Of a stretch of DNA of 60,024 nt, positions 36,501 to 42,571 are shown piece after piece. The stretch comes from JBCAWW01 sp039024315 (lineage in GTDB: Bacteria; Bacteroidota; Bacteroidia; J057), in assembly GCA_039024315.1 (NCBI GenBank), contig JBCCQN010000021.1:1-60024 (forward strand). The letters are read 5' to 3'. The translations under genes were made by a program, and so were the position numbers. The notes under the pieces were generated by a model. The model worked only from the letters and a program-made list of their open reading frames with translations, did no database searches and was not told the DNA's origin. Every line of letters starts with the position of its first letter. Positions within the stretch are counted from its first letter, which is position 1.

Positions 36501-38879
36501 ATTACTACTGCCACCGCTGCTGCGGGTGATGTGAGTGGCACTTTCCCGACCCTCACAGTAGATGGTATTCAAGGAACTGCCGTTTCTAATGTAGCGCCTA
36601 GCTCTGGGGAAATACTCAAGTTCAATGGTACTCAATGGGTTCCTTCTGCCGATGCTACTACTGATGGAGATGCTGACGACAGTAATGAGATTCAAACCTT
36701 ATCCATCTCTGGTAATACGGTAAGTCTTTCTAATGGTGGAGGTTCTGTAAACATTAACCCTTATACCGGAGGAACCGGTATTTCTATCACTGGCACTACG
36801 ATTACCAACACTGGGGACACGGATGCGAGTGATGATATTACCACTGCTACAGCTGCTGCTGGAGATCTCAGTGGTACTTTTCCAAGTCTTACAGTCGATG
36901 CATTGCAAGGCAACGGAATTTCGAGTTCCGCGCCAGCGGTATCAGACGTACTACGCTGGAATGGCACCGCCTGGACTCCTCATGCTGATACTGACTCTAG
37001 TGAAAATAATGAGTTGCAAAACTTGACCATCTCTGGTAATCTGTTGACCATTACCGATGGTAATACCATTTTGCTCCCGACTACCGCACCTGTAAATATC
37101 GCAGGGCCTGGAATTGATATCGATGGTACCAATGCGATCATCAATACGGGGGATAGAGATAGTACAGATGATATCACCAATACTACTTTAGCGCTCGGAG
37201 ACCTGAGTGGAACCTTTCCAACCCTTACTGTGGAAGCACTGCAGGGGAGTCCTATCTCAAGCTCAGCGCCTAGTTCTGGAGATGTTTTACGCTGGGACGG
37301 TAGTAACTGGACTCCTCATACAGACACAGACTCTAGTGAAACCAATGAGCTCCAAACTCTCTCTGTTAGTGGGGTTACGGTTTCGATTTCTGATGGTAAT
37401 TCGATCAACCTGCCTTATATAGGAGGAAGCGGAATAGCCCTATCAGGAGAAACCATTATCAATACAGGTGATACGGATGCCAGTGATGATATTACGACTG
37501 CGTCGAACGCTGCGGGCGATGTCAGTGGCACCTTTACTGCTCTCACCGTAGAAGCCATACAAGGCAATGCGGTCGCCAATTCGGCTCCTGCTAATGGCGA
37601 AATCTTGAAATGGAATGGTACGCAATGGGCACCAGCGGCTGATGACAATGATAATACAACTTATACCGCTGGCACTGGCCTTAGCTTGACCGGTACCACT
37701 TTTGCCAATACGGGTGATACCGACGCCAGTGATGATATCACTAGCTCTACGGCTGCAGCTGGCGATGTGAGTGGGACCTTCCCTACTTTGACAGTTGATG
37801 GCTTACAAGGCAATGCGGTCGCGAGTACTGCTCCTGCTAATGGTGAAGTCCTTAAATGGAATGGGACTGAATGGGAACCTGCTGCTGACGTAGATAATAA
37901 CACAACTTACACGGCTGGCACGGGCCTATCTCTCACAGGTACTACTTTTGCCAACACGGGTGATACCGATGCCAGTGATGATATCACCACCGCCACCAAT
38001 GGTGCTGGTGATGTTAGCGGCACTTTCCCAACGCTTACCGTTGATGGATTACAGGGAAATCCTGTAGCCAATACAGCGCCTTCTGCCGGTGAAGTGCTAA
38101 AATGGAGTGGTACAGAGTGGGAGCCTGCAGTTGATGTAGATAACAACACTACTTATACTGCTGGCGCTGGCTTGAGTTTGACGGGAACTACCTTTGCCAA
38201 TACTGGTGATACTGATGCGAGTGATGATATCACGACAGCCACTAATGGAGCTGGTGATGTTTCCGGTACATTCCCGACACTTACTGTCGATGGTATCCAA
38301 GGGACTGCTGTTTCTGCGACTGCTCCGGCTCAGACTCAAGTCCTTACTTATGATGGTACTGAGTGGGCTCCCGATACCATCAACTCAGATGAGGTGCTTT
38401 ATGACGCGAGCGTAATTCCTACCACGGACAATACGATTGATTTAGGCTCTGCCACCAATCGTTGGCGCGATGCATATGTGGCAAATGGTATCACTACTAC
38501 TTCTGACCTCCGTGCCAAAACCAATGTAGAAGATCTCGACTATGGTATGGAAGAGATTATGGCCCTACGTCCAGTTCGTTACAACTGGAAAGAAGATGCG
38601 ACTATGGAACAAAAACTGGGTCTGATTGCACAGGAGATGTTACCCATTATTGGTGAGGTCGTCCAAACCCATGAGACCCGAGTCAATCCTGAAACGGGAG
38701 AAATGGAAACGGTCGAATTATCTCTATTTGGTGTAAACTATATGGAACTGCTTCCCGTCCTCATCAAAGGTATGCAGGAACAACAACAAACCCTCCAAAC
38801 GCAACAGCAACTGCTAGAATTGCAAAGCAAGCAAATCGAACAGTTAGAGAAACGTCTGGAGCAACTAGAGAATAAATAA
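30600..38879 (+). CDS. Giant tandem-repeat surface protein with S74 chaperone C-terminus (tail-fibre-like)
   Basis: The 2759-residue protein starts at ATG 30600, where a signal peptide (MKAKALLLLTFLLSGFTAHL…) begins. The open frame extends 25 residues further up, but without a signal. The first ~150 residues (QGFTYQAVARNGG … RLWAVPYSLYAEKA) are a domain frequent in secreted Bacteroidota fibre proteins. About 26 tandem units of about 82 residues follow, with the core NTGDTDASDDITTSTAAAGD, VSGTFPTLTVDGLQGNPV and GEVLKWNGTQWAP. The C-terminus (about 2600-2759) is the S74 intramolecular chaperone: SDLRAKTNVEDLDYG, LRPVRYNWK, LGLIAQEM, GVNYMELLPVLIKG, then a Gln-rich coiled coil. S74 domains trimerise fibres and are usually self-cleaved. 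No T9SS sorting domain is visible here, but the next gene has one. Confidence 0.92.
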   Translation: MKAKALLLLTFLLSGFTAHLSAQNSNTPQGFTYQAVARNGGAIYSFQTFNVRFSIRQGAGIVFSEEHFGVTTNQYGLFTAVVGTGIPISGSFVNIDWGGGNFFLQVELDPGSGYTLLGDNRLWAVPYSLYAEKAYEVENVTFVLSDLLDVDAPAPQVGEALIWDGTNWVPGPGGGGSNLFAGDGIQIVNDTIINTGDPNEFDDVTIGSAAGGDLTGTYPNPTVRGLNSRPIALTAPGNNDVLKWNATSQQWEPKPDAVSTGGAFNVTSRLSGDGSIGSPLDIAQNGATDGQVLKWHNLSGAWLPANDSGQVYGLQLIGSTLSLVPGGSTSSVSLGTQYNAGSGINLVGGTIVNTGDIDPTDDITTSTQAGGDLIGLYPNPTVNGLAGFPLSSQAPGLNQILKFNGTTWVPDTDDDTDADADPNNEIQTISITGNVISLSQGGGSVNIPVYLQGPGIDISSNIITNTGDLNPNDDITNTTPAGGDLSGVYPSPVVVAINGFSVANTTPLNGQIYKWNGAQWIPDTDEVDDADADPTNEIQSLSIAGGNISISGGNSVPLPIYFEGTGIDITNNVITNTGDTDASDDITTSTNSGGDLSGQYPSPNVVGLQGTPIANQNPLAGQVLKFGTSQWVPAADLVFDGDSSQTNELQILSISRDTIYLSNGGFVKMPYNAGAGINIDPNSLQITNTGDLDPTNELQTLSISNNTLTLSGGGGSANLPIYIGGAGIDVTNNVITNIGDTDPNDDITNATMAAGDLSGNFPNLIVTGLNGQALPSGIPAGGQILKWTGTGWVYGDDEGEIYNAGVGIDIDAANTISNTGDLDGSDDVLLGASPSPGDIDGSFDAGFAVIGLQGNPISNTTPNNGEVLKYVGGQWVPSADVNTTYNAGTGLTLIGNTFLNTGDIDASDDITTSTTASGDVSGTFPTLTVDGLQGFPVDPATPATNQVLKWNGTTWVPAIDDNTTYNAGAGISISGTSIINTGDIDASDDITTSSNAAGDVSGTFPTLTVEGLQGRDVSNAAPSNNEILKWNSSTSAWEPSADVNTTYNAGTGLALSGNTFTNTGDTDASDDITTATAATGDVSGNFPNLTVDGLQGNPVANTAPANGEVLKWNGSQWVPAVDLDNNTTYNAGTGLALTGTTFSNTGDTDASDDITTSSNAGGDASGIFSNLTVDGLQGNPVASTAPSSGQVLKWNGTQWAPDTDDNTNTTYSAGTGLSLTGTTFANTGDTDASDDITTSTAAAGDVSGTFPTLTVDGLQGNPVANTAPAAGEVLKWNGTQWAPAIDTDNNTTYTAGTGLSLSGTTFINTGDTDASDDLTTSSTAGGDASGAFSALVVDGLQGNPVSATVPANGEVLKWNGTEWAPAVDQDAGTTYTGGAGITVSGTTIINSGDTDASDDITTSTAAAGDLSGTFPTLTVDGLQGNPVANTAPAAGEVLKWNGSQWAPDTDIDNNTTYTAGTGLSLSGTTFINTGDTDASDDLTTSSTAGGDANGAFSALVVDGLQGNPVSATVPANGEVLKWNGTEWAPAVDQDAGTTYTGGTGITVSGTTIINSGDTDASDDITTSTAAAGDVSGTFPTLTVDGLQGNPVANTVPASGEVLKWNGSQWAPATDTDNNTTYTAGTGLSLSGTTFINTGDTDASDDLTTSSTAGGDATGAFSNLTVDGLQGNPVANTAPANGEVLKWNGTEWEPSTDNGTVYTGGTGITVSGTTITNSGDTDASDDITTSTAGAGDVSGTFPTLTVDGLQGNPVSSTAPSSGQVLKWNGTEWEPGTDDGTTYTGGAGITVSGTTIINSGDTDASDDITTATAAAGDVSGTFPTLTVDGLQGNPVANTAPSSGQVLKWNGSQWAPAADIDNNTTYSAGTGLSLTGTTFANTGDTDASDDITTSTAGAGDVSGNFPTLTVDGLQGNPVANTAPSSGEVLAWNGTEWEPTTDANTTYSAGTGLSLTGTTFANTGDTDASDDITTATAAAGDVSGTFPTLTVDGIQGTAVSNVAPSSGEILKFNGTQWVPSADATTDGDADDSNEIQTLSISGNTVSLSNGGGSVNINPYTGGTGISITGTTITNTGDTDASDDITTATAAAGDLSGTFPSLTVDALQGNGISSSAPAVSDVLRWNGTAWTPHADTDSSENNELQNLTISGNLLTITDGNTILLPTTAPVNIAGPGIDIDGTNAIINTGDRDSTDDITNTTLALGDLSGTFPTLTVEALQGSPISSSAPSSGDVLRWDGSNWTPHTDTDSSETNELQTLSVSGVTVSISDGNSINLPYIGGSGIALSGETIINTGDTDASDDITTASNAAGDVSGTFTALTVEAIQGNAVANSAPANGEILKWNGTQWAPAADDNDNTTYTAGTGLSLTGTTFANTGDTDASDDITSSTAAAGDVSGTFPTLTVDGLQGNAVASTAPANGEVLKWNGTEWEPAADVDNNTTYTAGTGLSLTGTTFANTGDTDASDDITTATNGAGDVSGTFPTLTVDGLQGNPVANTAPSAGEVLKWSGTEWEPAVDVDNNTTYTAGAGLSLTGTTFANTGDTDASDDITTATNGAGDVSGTFPTLTVDGIQGTAVSATAPAQTQVLTYDGTEWAPDTINSDEVLYDASVIPTTDNTIDLGSATNRWRDAYVANGITTTSDLRAKTNVEDLDYGMEEIMALRPVRYNWKEDATMEQKLGLIAQEMLPIIGEVVQTHETRVNPETGEMETVELSLFGVNYMELLPVLIKGMQEQQQTLQTQQQLLELQSKQIEQLEKRLEQLENK
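33571..33587 (+). repeat. Hairpin-AACGCT element in a repeat unit (stem CGAC/GTCG, loop TTC)
   Basis: It replaces the usual ACTGCTGCT-type sequence at the same place in the unit without changing its length (encodes TTSSNAAG in place of TTSTAAAG). Confidence 0.55.
34063..34079 (+). repeat. Hairpin-AACGCT element in a repeat unit (stem CGAC/GTCG, loop TTC)
   Basis: It lies at the same position in another unit (encodes TTSSNAGG). Confidence 0.55.
37495..37511 (+). repeat. Hairpin-AACGCT element in a repeat unit (stem CGAC/GTCG, loop TGC)
   Basis: The stem is the same as in the other two units, but the loop is TGC (encodes TTASNAAG). Confidence 0.55.
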
Positions 38880-38960
38880 TCAATCACCGAGACCCAATGC
38901 TGAGTCTGCAAACTGCCATTTGATTGCTTAGTATTGGATCTTGGATTTTACCCAAGGCCT

Positions 38961-39476
38961 ATGAAACGGATTTTATTTACTGTCTTTTATTTGGGTATGA
39001 TTCTGAGTAGTGCTGCCCAATTGACCATCGATCATTTTGCGATTGTCCCGATGGGAGGGGAGCGTATCGACTCTTCTCTTAGCGTGACCTACACCATCGG
39101 GCAAGTGGAAGTAAAAACGCTAACCGCAAATAATGGCACTTTGATTCTTACTCAAGGATTCCAACAGCCTGAACTGCTGGGGACGGACATTGAAAATGAC
39201 CTTGATGTCCTACTCCATTATCAACTCTATCCCAATCCAACAGACCGCTTTATTACCGTAAAACTGACTACGGATAAGGTCGTCGATCTGGAGTTACAAG
39301 TAGTAAATATTCTAGGACAGCCCATTGGAATTCCGGCCCAGCGGAAGAAAGTACAGGGTGTTTGGGAAGTACAGTTTGACTTGGAGGGTACCGCCGAAGG
39401 ATATTACCTTTTGATGCTAAGGTATGCCGACGGTACAATTGGCGGTGCTTGGAAGGTGCATCGCCTTGACAATTAG
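38961..39476 (+). CDS. Small secreted protein with T9SS C-terminal sorting domain
   Basis: The start at ATG 38961 gives a signal peptide (MKRILFTVFYLGMILSSAAQ); the open frame begins 9 codons earlier. The 171-residue precursor has an N-terminal beta segment (GGERIDSSLSVTYTIGQVE) and then a type A T9SS sorting domain from about residue 85 (LYPNPTDRFITVKL … GYYLLMLRYADG). It is probably exported and attached at the outer surface. It sits 81 bp after the giant S74 gene and 10 bp before the next small gene. The three are likely one cassette in which the CTD protein may help display the fibre, which is inference. Confidence 0.8.
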   Translation: MKRILFTVFYLGMILSSAAQLTIDHFAIVPMGGERIDSSLSVTYTIGQVEVKTLTANNGTLILTQGFQQPELLGTDIENDLDVLLHYQLYPNPTDRFITVKLTTDKVVDLELQVVNILGQPIGIPAQRKKVQGVWEVQFDLEGTAEGYYLLMLRYADGTIGGAWKVHRLDN

Positions 39477-39486
39477 ACAATTAACA

Positions 39487-39954
39487 ATGAAAAATATTTT
39501 AATACTCAGCTCACTTCTATTGATGACCCTTTCTTCCTTTGGGCAAACCCTCGAAGCCACGAGCAATCAGATTAGTTTGGACTTTGGTTATCCCGAACTT
39601 CGGTTCAAAAATGATGCGATCAGCTTTATTGATGAAAACGATAATGGGATCATTGATCCTAGCGAAGGTACAATCATCCGACTAGTAATCGAGAACCTAG
39701 GAAAATATCCAGCCAAAGACGTTAGACTACGTCCTCAGGAGCTAAATCAGATCAACGGCCTTGAGTTACCAGAAGAAATTGAAGTAGGAGACATTGCGGC
39801 AGGAGAGCAAAAGGTGGTACAGGTGGGAGTCGCTGCTGCTGATGAACTTGATACTGGAACCGCCAACTTCATTTTCTATGCCAAAGAAGCGGCTGAAAAA
39901 GGTCGAGTATCAGTAGTTTATGCTGTCGCGACTGTTGTGGATCCTAACGAATAG
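39487..39954 (+). CDS. Small secreted protein with calcium-loop and beta-sandwich (CARDB-like) domain
   Basis: The start is ATG 39487 (MKNILILSSLLLMTLSSFGQ, signal peptide). The 155-residue protein has a dockerin/EF-hand-like loop FIDENDNGIIDPSEG at about 48-62, followed by an IRLVIENLGKYPAKDVRLRP stretch. This combination is common at the start of Bacteroidota CARDB-like adhesion domains. It ends with strands (VGVAAADELDTGTANFIFYAKEAAEKGR). The gap to the preceding gene is 10 bp. It is the third gene of the giant-fibre cassette. A terminator follows. Confidence 0.72.
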   Translation: MKNILILSSLLLMTLSSFGQTLEATSNQISLDFGYPELRFKNDAISFIDENDNGIIDPSEGTIIRLVIENLGKYPAKDVRLRPQELNQINGLELPEEIEVGDIAAGEQKVVQVGVAAADELDTGTANFIFYAKEAAEKGRVSVVYAVATVVDPNE

Positions 39955-39969
39955 TGAGCTCTCCAAAAT

Positions 39970-40013
39970 AAAAATGCGATAACTAGATTGATCTCTAGCT
40001 ATCGCATTTTTAT
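39970..40013 (+). terminator. Terminator-like hairpin after the fibre cassette
   Basis: AAAATGCGATA with ACTAG pairs with CTAG and TATCGCATTTT (one bulge). The A run before and T run after allow both strands. Confidence 0.8.
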
Positions 40014-40055
40014 AAAAATTATGTGGCACTCAATACTGAGGCAAAAACGCGCAGC

Positions 40056-40160
40056 ATTAAGGACTTAGACAGTAGTATCCAGTATTAAGACCTCGGAAAA
40101 CTGGACTATATGGTTCGGCAGAGCCTTTTTTCTCTGTAATGAATATTTGCTACTTCTTGC
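40056..40160 (+). repeat. Dispersed intergenic repeat, copy D
   Basis: It contains GACTTAGACAGTAGTATCC, AGTATTAAGACC, GGTTC, a T-rich stretch with TTTTTTCTCTGTAATGAATA, and a TACTTCTT end. The minus-strand DUF2911 gene ends directly after it. Related to the copies at 8267-8398 and 42465-42571. Confidence 0.65.
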
Positions 40161-40688
40161 CTAGTTTGCCGCTACAGGCACTGTAATCAGGGTACTCTCC
40201 CAACCGATGTACATATTTTCCTTGTCAAAGAAAATTGCCATCATCTCAATCGGTTCTTCGCTGCTCCCTGCGGGAACGCTTACCGTTAATACATCTAGCT
40301 TTTTGTTATGGCGATAAGCGCCCCACTGGTCTAGCTGGGAGTTGAGTACAATTTTCCATTCCGACTCTCCCGGTATGGTGAAAAGCGTATAGGTTCCCGC
40401 CTCTACCTTTTTTCCGGCTAGGGTGACATCGGTATAAAAACGAATTTCTGTAGCCTCATTAGCACCCGTGCGCCATACCTTGTCATATTTGACCAACTTG
40501 CCAAAGATTTCTCGACCATTCATAGAAGGACGACCATATACCACTTTAGCGATGGTTTCTCCACCAGCTTTCAGATAAGAAATATCCGCCGGACTTTTGT
40601 CTGCTTTAGGGACTTTTTGTCCGAAAGCCACTTGAGTTGCAACTACAAAAAGCAGTAAACTCATCCATTTAATCACATTTTGCTTCAT
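40161..40688 (-). CDS. DUF2911 secreted protein
   Basis: The likely start is ATG 40688 (MKQNVIKWMSLLLFVVATQVAFG), giving a signal peptide; the frame extends 34 residues further without a signal. The mature part has the DUF2911 core: YGRPSMNGREIFGKLVKYDKVWRTGANEATEI, then GTYTLFTIPGESEWKIVLN and an Asp/Glu-rich C-terminus. The family is common in Bacteroidota and has no assigned activity. It is divergent from the DUF6909 gene, so 40689-40762 must hold both promoters. A hairpin-AACGCT element lies inside (40266-40280). Confidence 0.82.
   Translation of the reverse strand: MKQNVIKWMSLLLFVVATQVAFGQKVPKADKSPADISYLKAGGETIAKVVYGRPSMNGREIFGKLVKYDKVWRTGANEATEIRFYTDVTLAGKKVEAGTYTLFTIPGESEWKIVLNSQLDQWGAYRHNKKLDVLTVSVPAGSSEEPIEMMAIFFDKENMYIGWESTLITVPVAAN
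40266..40280 (+). repeat. Hairpin-AACGCT element (stem CCC/GGG, loop TGC)
   Basis: CCC-TGC-GGG-AACGCT lies within the DUF2911 gene. Confidence 0.45.
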
Positions 40689-40762
40689 CCTGTTATAAAA
40701 TTGGGGTGATGTATTTGTACCCTCCAACAAAAACGGGCACTTTTTGTTAACTTTGTTTTTTA

Positions 40763-42469
40763 ATGAATATAAATCCTCTTGAACTTTCAAAAGCCCGTGC
40801 CGCTAGAGCTGCTATCGAAAGGCTCTATATAGAAATGCGCCACCTATTCAATAGCGGCGTTTATCGGCACGCTGGCATGGCTGGGCAAGTCCTAACGGAA
40901 GCCCTCCTTACCCTCAGTCCCGAAATCTATGGTTCCATGGCTGAACCTGAAAAAGTCGAGCTCGACGGCCTCGTCTATGTCATGGATCGCCTACCCAAAG
41001 GAATCGAAGAGTGCCGCTTGGTCAAACTGATCTCCGAAGAAGGCTATAAAGAGTCAGACTTCGAAGTAATCACTCCTTATGCGCGTCGTCGCAATTGTTA
41101 TCGGATAGATGCCGAGCAGATGTTTATCGAAGTTACTCGTGGACGTAGTGAGATTTATGATATCCTCACTCACCTTACCTTCATGTATATGGAGGCGGAG
41201 AAAATCAAAGAACATGTTCTCGACGAAAATGGAGAAACCAGCTTTGAATGGCAAAAACTTGCCGCTATAGTGGAGGGAGAAGCAACTCTCACTGATAAAA
41301 ATGTTGAAACTGCATTTGCCTATCTCAGTACGATCCTTGGCCGTACATTTGCCGAGACCCAAAAGGCTCATGAACGCCTCAAGGCGCATGCTGGTACCAA
41401 TAATGGACTCTTCCACGTGGTTTATTGGCTAGGCAAAATCGCAATTGAAGAAGAACTACAAGCCTTGCCCCGTGAAGTAAGTTTTTCTCCCACGCTGCGC
41501 GAACGCATTGGCCACCATATTTATGGGGAGCGTTGGGCCAACCAAATTAAAAGCTATCTCAAGCAAGAAAAATTACTAGATCGACCTGTTCATATCATTA
41601 GTGCTAATCTCCACAGCGTTCTCAATAGTCTGTATGCCTATCCTGCATTAAAAAAGACCTTAGGCAAAAAGGTCAGTATCCTAGAACTGGCGACCCAATT
41701 AAGTGTGGAAGAAAATCGCCGCCTACGCCGCAGGGTAGAAAAGTATGCTGCTGAGCATGGCATGACCGTATTGGAGGACCAATTTGGTACCAATATTTCG
41801 GTACAAATTATTGATACAGAAAAGGTTGATTGGGGCAAGATTACCCCCGAGCTGCCAATCAAAAAGGGGCCAAAAACTAAGAAGGCACCTGTGATAATCG
41901 TCATGGATTATGCTTTTGGGGAGCAAGCCTATGAAACCATGGATGAACTCCTAAAACCTATTGATGGAGATTCAACCAAAAAGGCCCGTAACCTAAATGT
42001 AGCTTCCATCAATGTAATGGGGAAAGCTGGGATTTTACATGGGGGCAAGGGCGATATCATGGTACCATCTTCGCACGTATTTGAGGGTACCGCAGACAAC
42101 TATCCTTTCGAAAACGATTTGAGTAAAGCAGATTTTAAGGATACTGAGATCGATGCCTATGATGGCGCAATGATAACCGTTTTGGGAACCTCTCTCCAAA
42201 ACCGTTATGTACTCGCTTACTTCCGTCAATCTTCTTGGAATGCTATTGGTCTAGAGATGGAGGGCGCTCACTACCAAAAAGCCATCCAAGCCGCCGCCCG
42301 TATTAGGCAAAGTATCAGTCCAGACGTGGTCTTAAGATATGCTTATTATGCTTCTGATAATCCTCTTTTGACGGGTAGTACTCTGGCCTCGGGTAGTTTG
42401 GGCATGGTTGGGGTCAAGCCGACCTATCTGATAACTCTAAAAATTCTCGAAAAGATCCTGAAATCTTAA
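40763..42469 (+). CDS. DUF6909-family protein with a nucleoside-phosphorylase-like C-terminal half
   Basis: The 568-residue protein has an N-terminal region (about 1-210: RAAIERLYIEMRHLFNSGVY, YARRRNCYRID, GRSEIYDILTHLTFMYMEA) that I identify with the DUF6909 family of Bacteroidota. The C-terminal part (about 370-568) contains VIIVMDYAFGEQAYETMDEL, GKGDIMVPSSHVFEG, GLEMEGAHYQKAI and YYASDNPLLTGSTLASGSLG. These are reminiscent of AMP nucleosidase / purine phosphorylase sugar-binding segments (the MEG motif and the SDNPL segment). The activity is therefore plausibly on nucleotides but not proven. The ATG at 40763 lies only about 8 bases after a TAACTTTG box that fits a minus-7 element, so the transcript may be almost leaderless. 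Its stop codon is inside a dispersed repeat. Confidence 0.6.
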   Translation: MNINPLELSKARAARAAIERLYIEMRHLFNSGVYRHAGMAGQVLTEALLTLSPEIYGSMAEPEKVELDGLVYVMDRLPKGIEECRLVKLISEEGYKESDFEVITPYARRRNCYRIDAEQMFIEVTRGRSEIYDILTHLTFMYMEAEKIKEHVLDENGETSFEWQKLAAIVEGEATLTDKNVETAFAYLSTILGRTFAETQKAHERLKAHAGTNNGLFHVVYWLGKIAIEEELQALPREVSFSPTLRERIGHHIYGERWANQIKSYLKQEKLLDRPVHIISANLHSVLNSLYAYPALKKTLGKKVSILELATQLSVEENRRLRRRVEKYAAEHGMTVLEDQFGTNISVQIIDTEKVDWGKITPELPIKKGPKTKKAPVIIVMDYAFGEQAYETMDELLKPIDGDSTKKARNLNVASINVMGKAGILHGGKGDIMVPSSHVFEGTADNYPFENDLSKADFKDTEIDAYDGAMITVLGTSLQNRYVLAYFRQSSWNAIGLEMEGAHYQKAIQAAARIRQSISPDVVLRYAYYASDNPLLTGSTLASGSLGMVGVKPTYLITLKILEKILKS

Positions 42470-42571
42470 GTACTTAGACAATAGTATTCAGTATTAAAAC
42501 CGAGGAAGATAGGGCTATACGGTTCATCTAGACCTTTCTTTGTACTACATGATTTTTACTCTGTACTTAAG
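42465..42571 (+). repeat. Dispersed intergenic repeat, copy C, with inverted ends
   Basis: A 9-bp perfect inverted pair CTTAAGTAC (42465-42473) and GTACTTAAG (42563-42571) bounds the copy. The inner part has ACTTAGACAATAGTATTC, AGTATTAAAACC, GGTTC and TTTCTTTGTAC. The TAA stop codons of the two convergent genes (42467-42469, and the complement at 42567-42569) lie in the two ends of the element. Confidence 0.8.

Larger units (their letters stand above)
31150..38340 (+). repeat. Tandem array of ~82-aa (246-bp) repeats
   Basis: About 26 units are counted from the recurring Asn-Thr-Gly-Asp start. Early units (to about 33300) are diverged and of irregular length. The middle ones are nearly identical with a 246-bp step. 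Between about 34480 and 35700 a higher-order repeat of about 490 bp is visible, where two unit types alternate (AAAGDVSGTFP and TAGGDASGAFS). Confidence 0.88.

Noticed and set aside
33737..38339. Antisense open frames of about 80 residues repeated every 246 bp in the giant S74 gene
   Set aside because: They follow the tandem repeat of the sense gene, have no ribosome binding site or signal, and their protein sequence is a shadow of the repeated codons.
31150..38340. Regular repeats suggestive of a CRISPR array
   Set aside because: The repeats are coding, 246 bp long and in frame; there are no spacers or leader, and no cas genes lie in the window.
30600..38879. Prophage tail fibre
   Set aside because: The S74 domain is phage-like, but the protein has a Sec signal peptide, Bacteroidota N-terminal domain and secreted neighbours. 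No other phage genes are present.
40745..40762. TAACTTTG as a full promoter for DUF6909
   Set aside because: A minus-7 box is present but no minus-33 TTTG at the normal distance, so it was left as a remark only.
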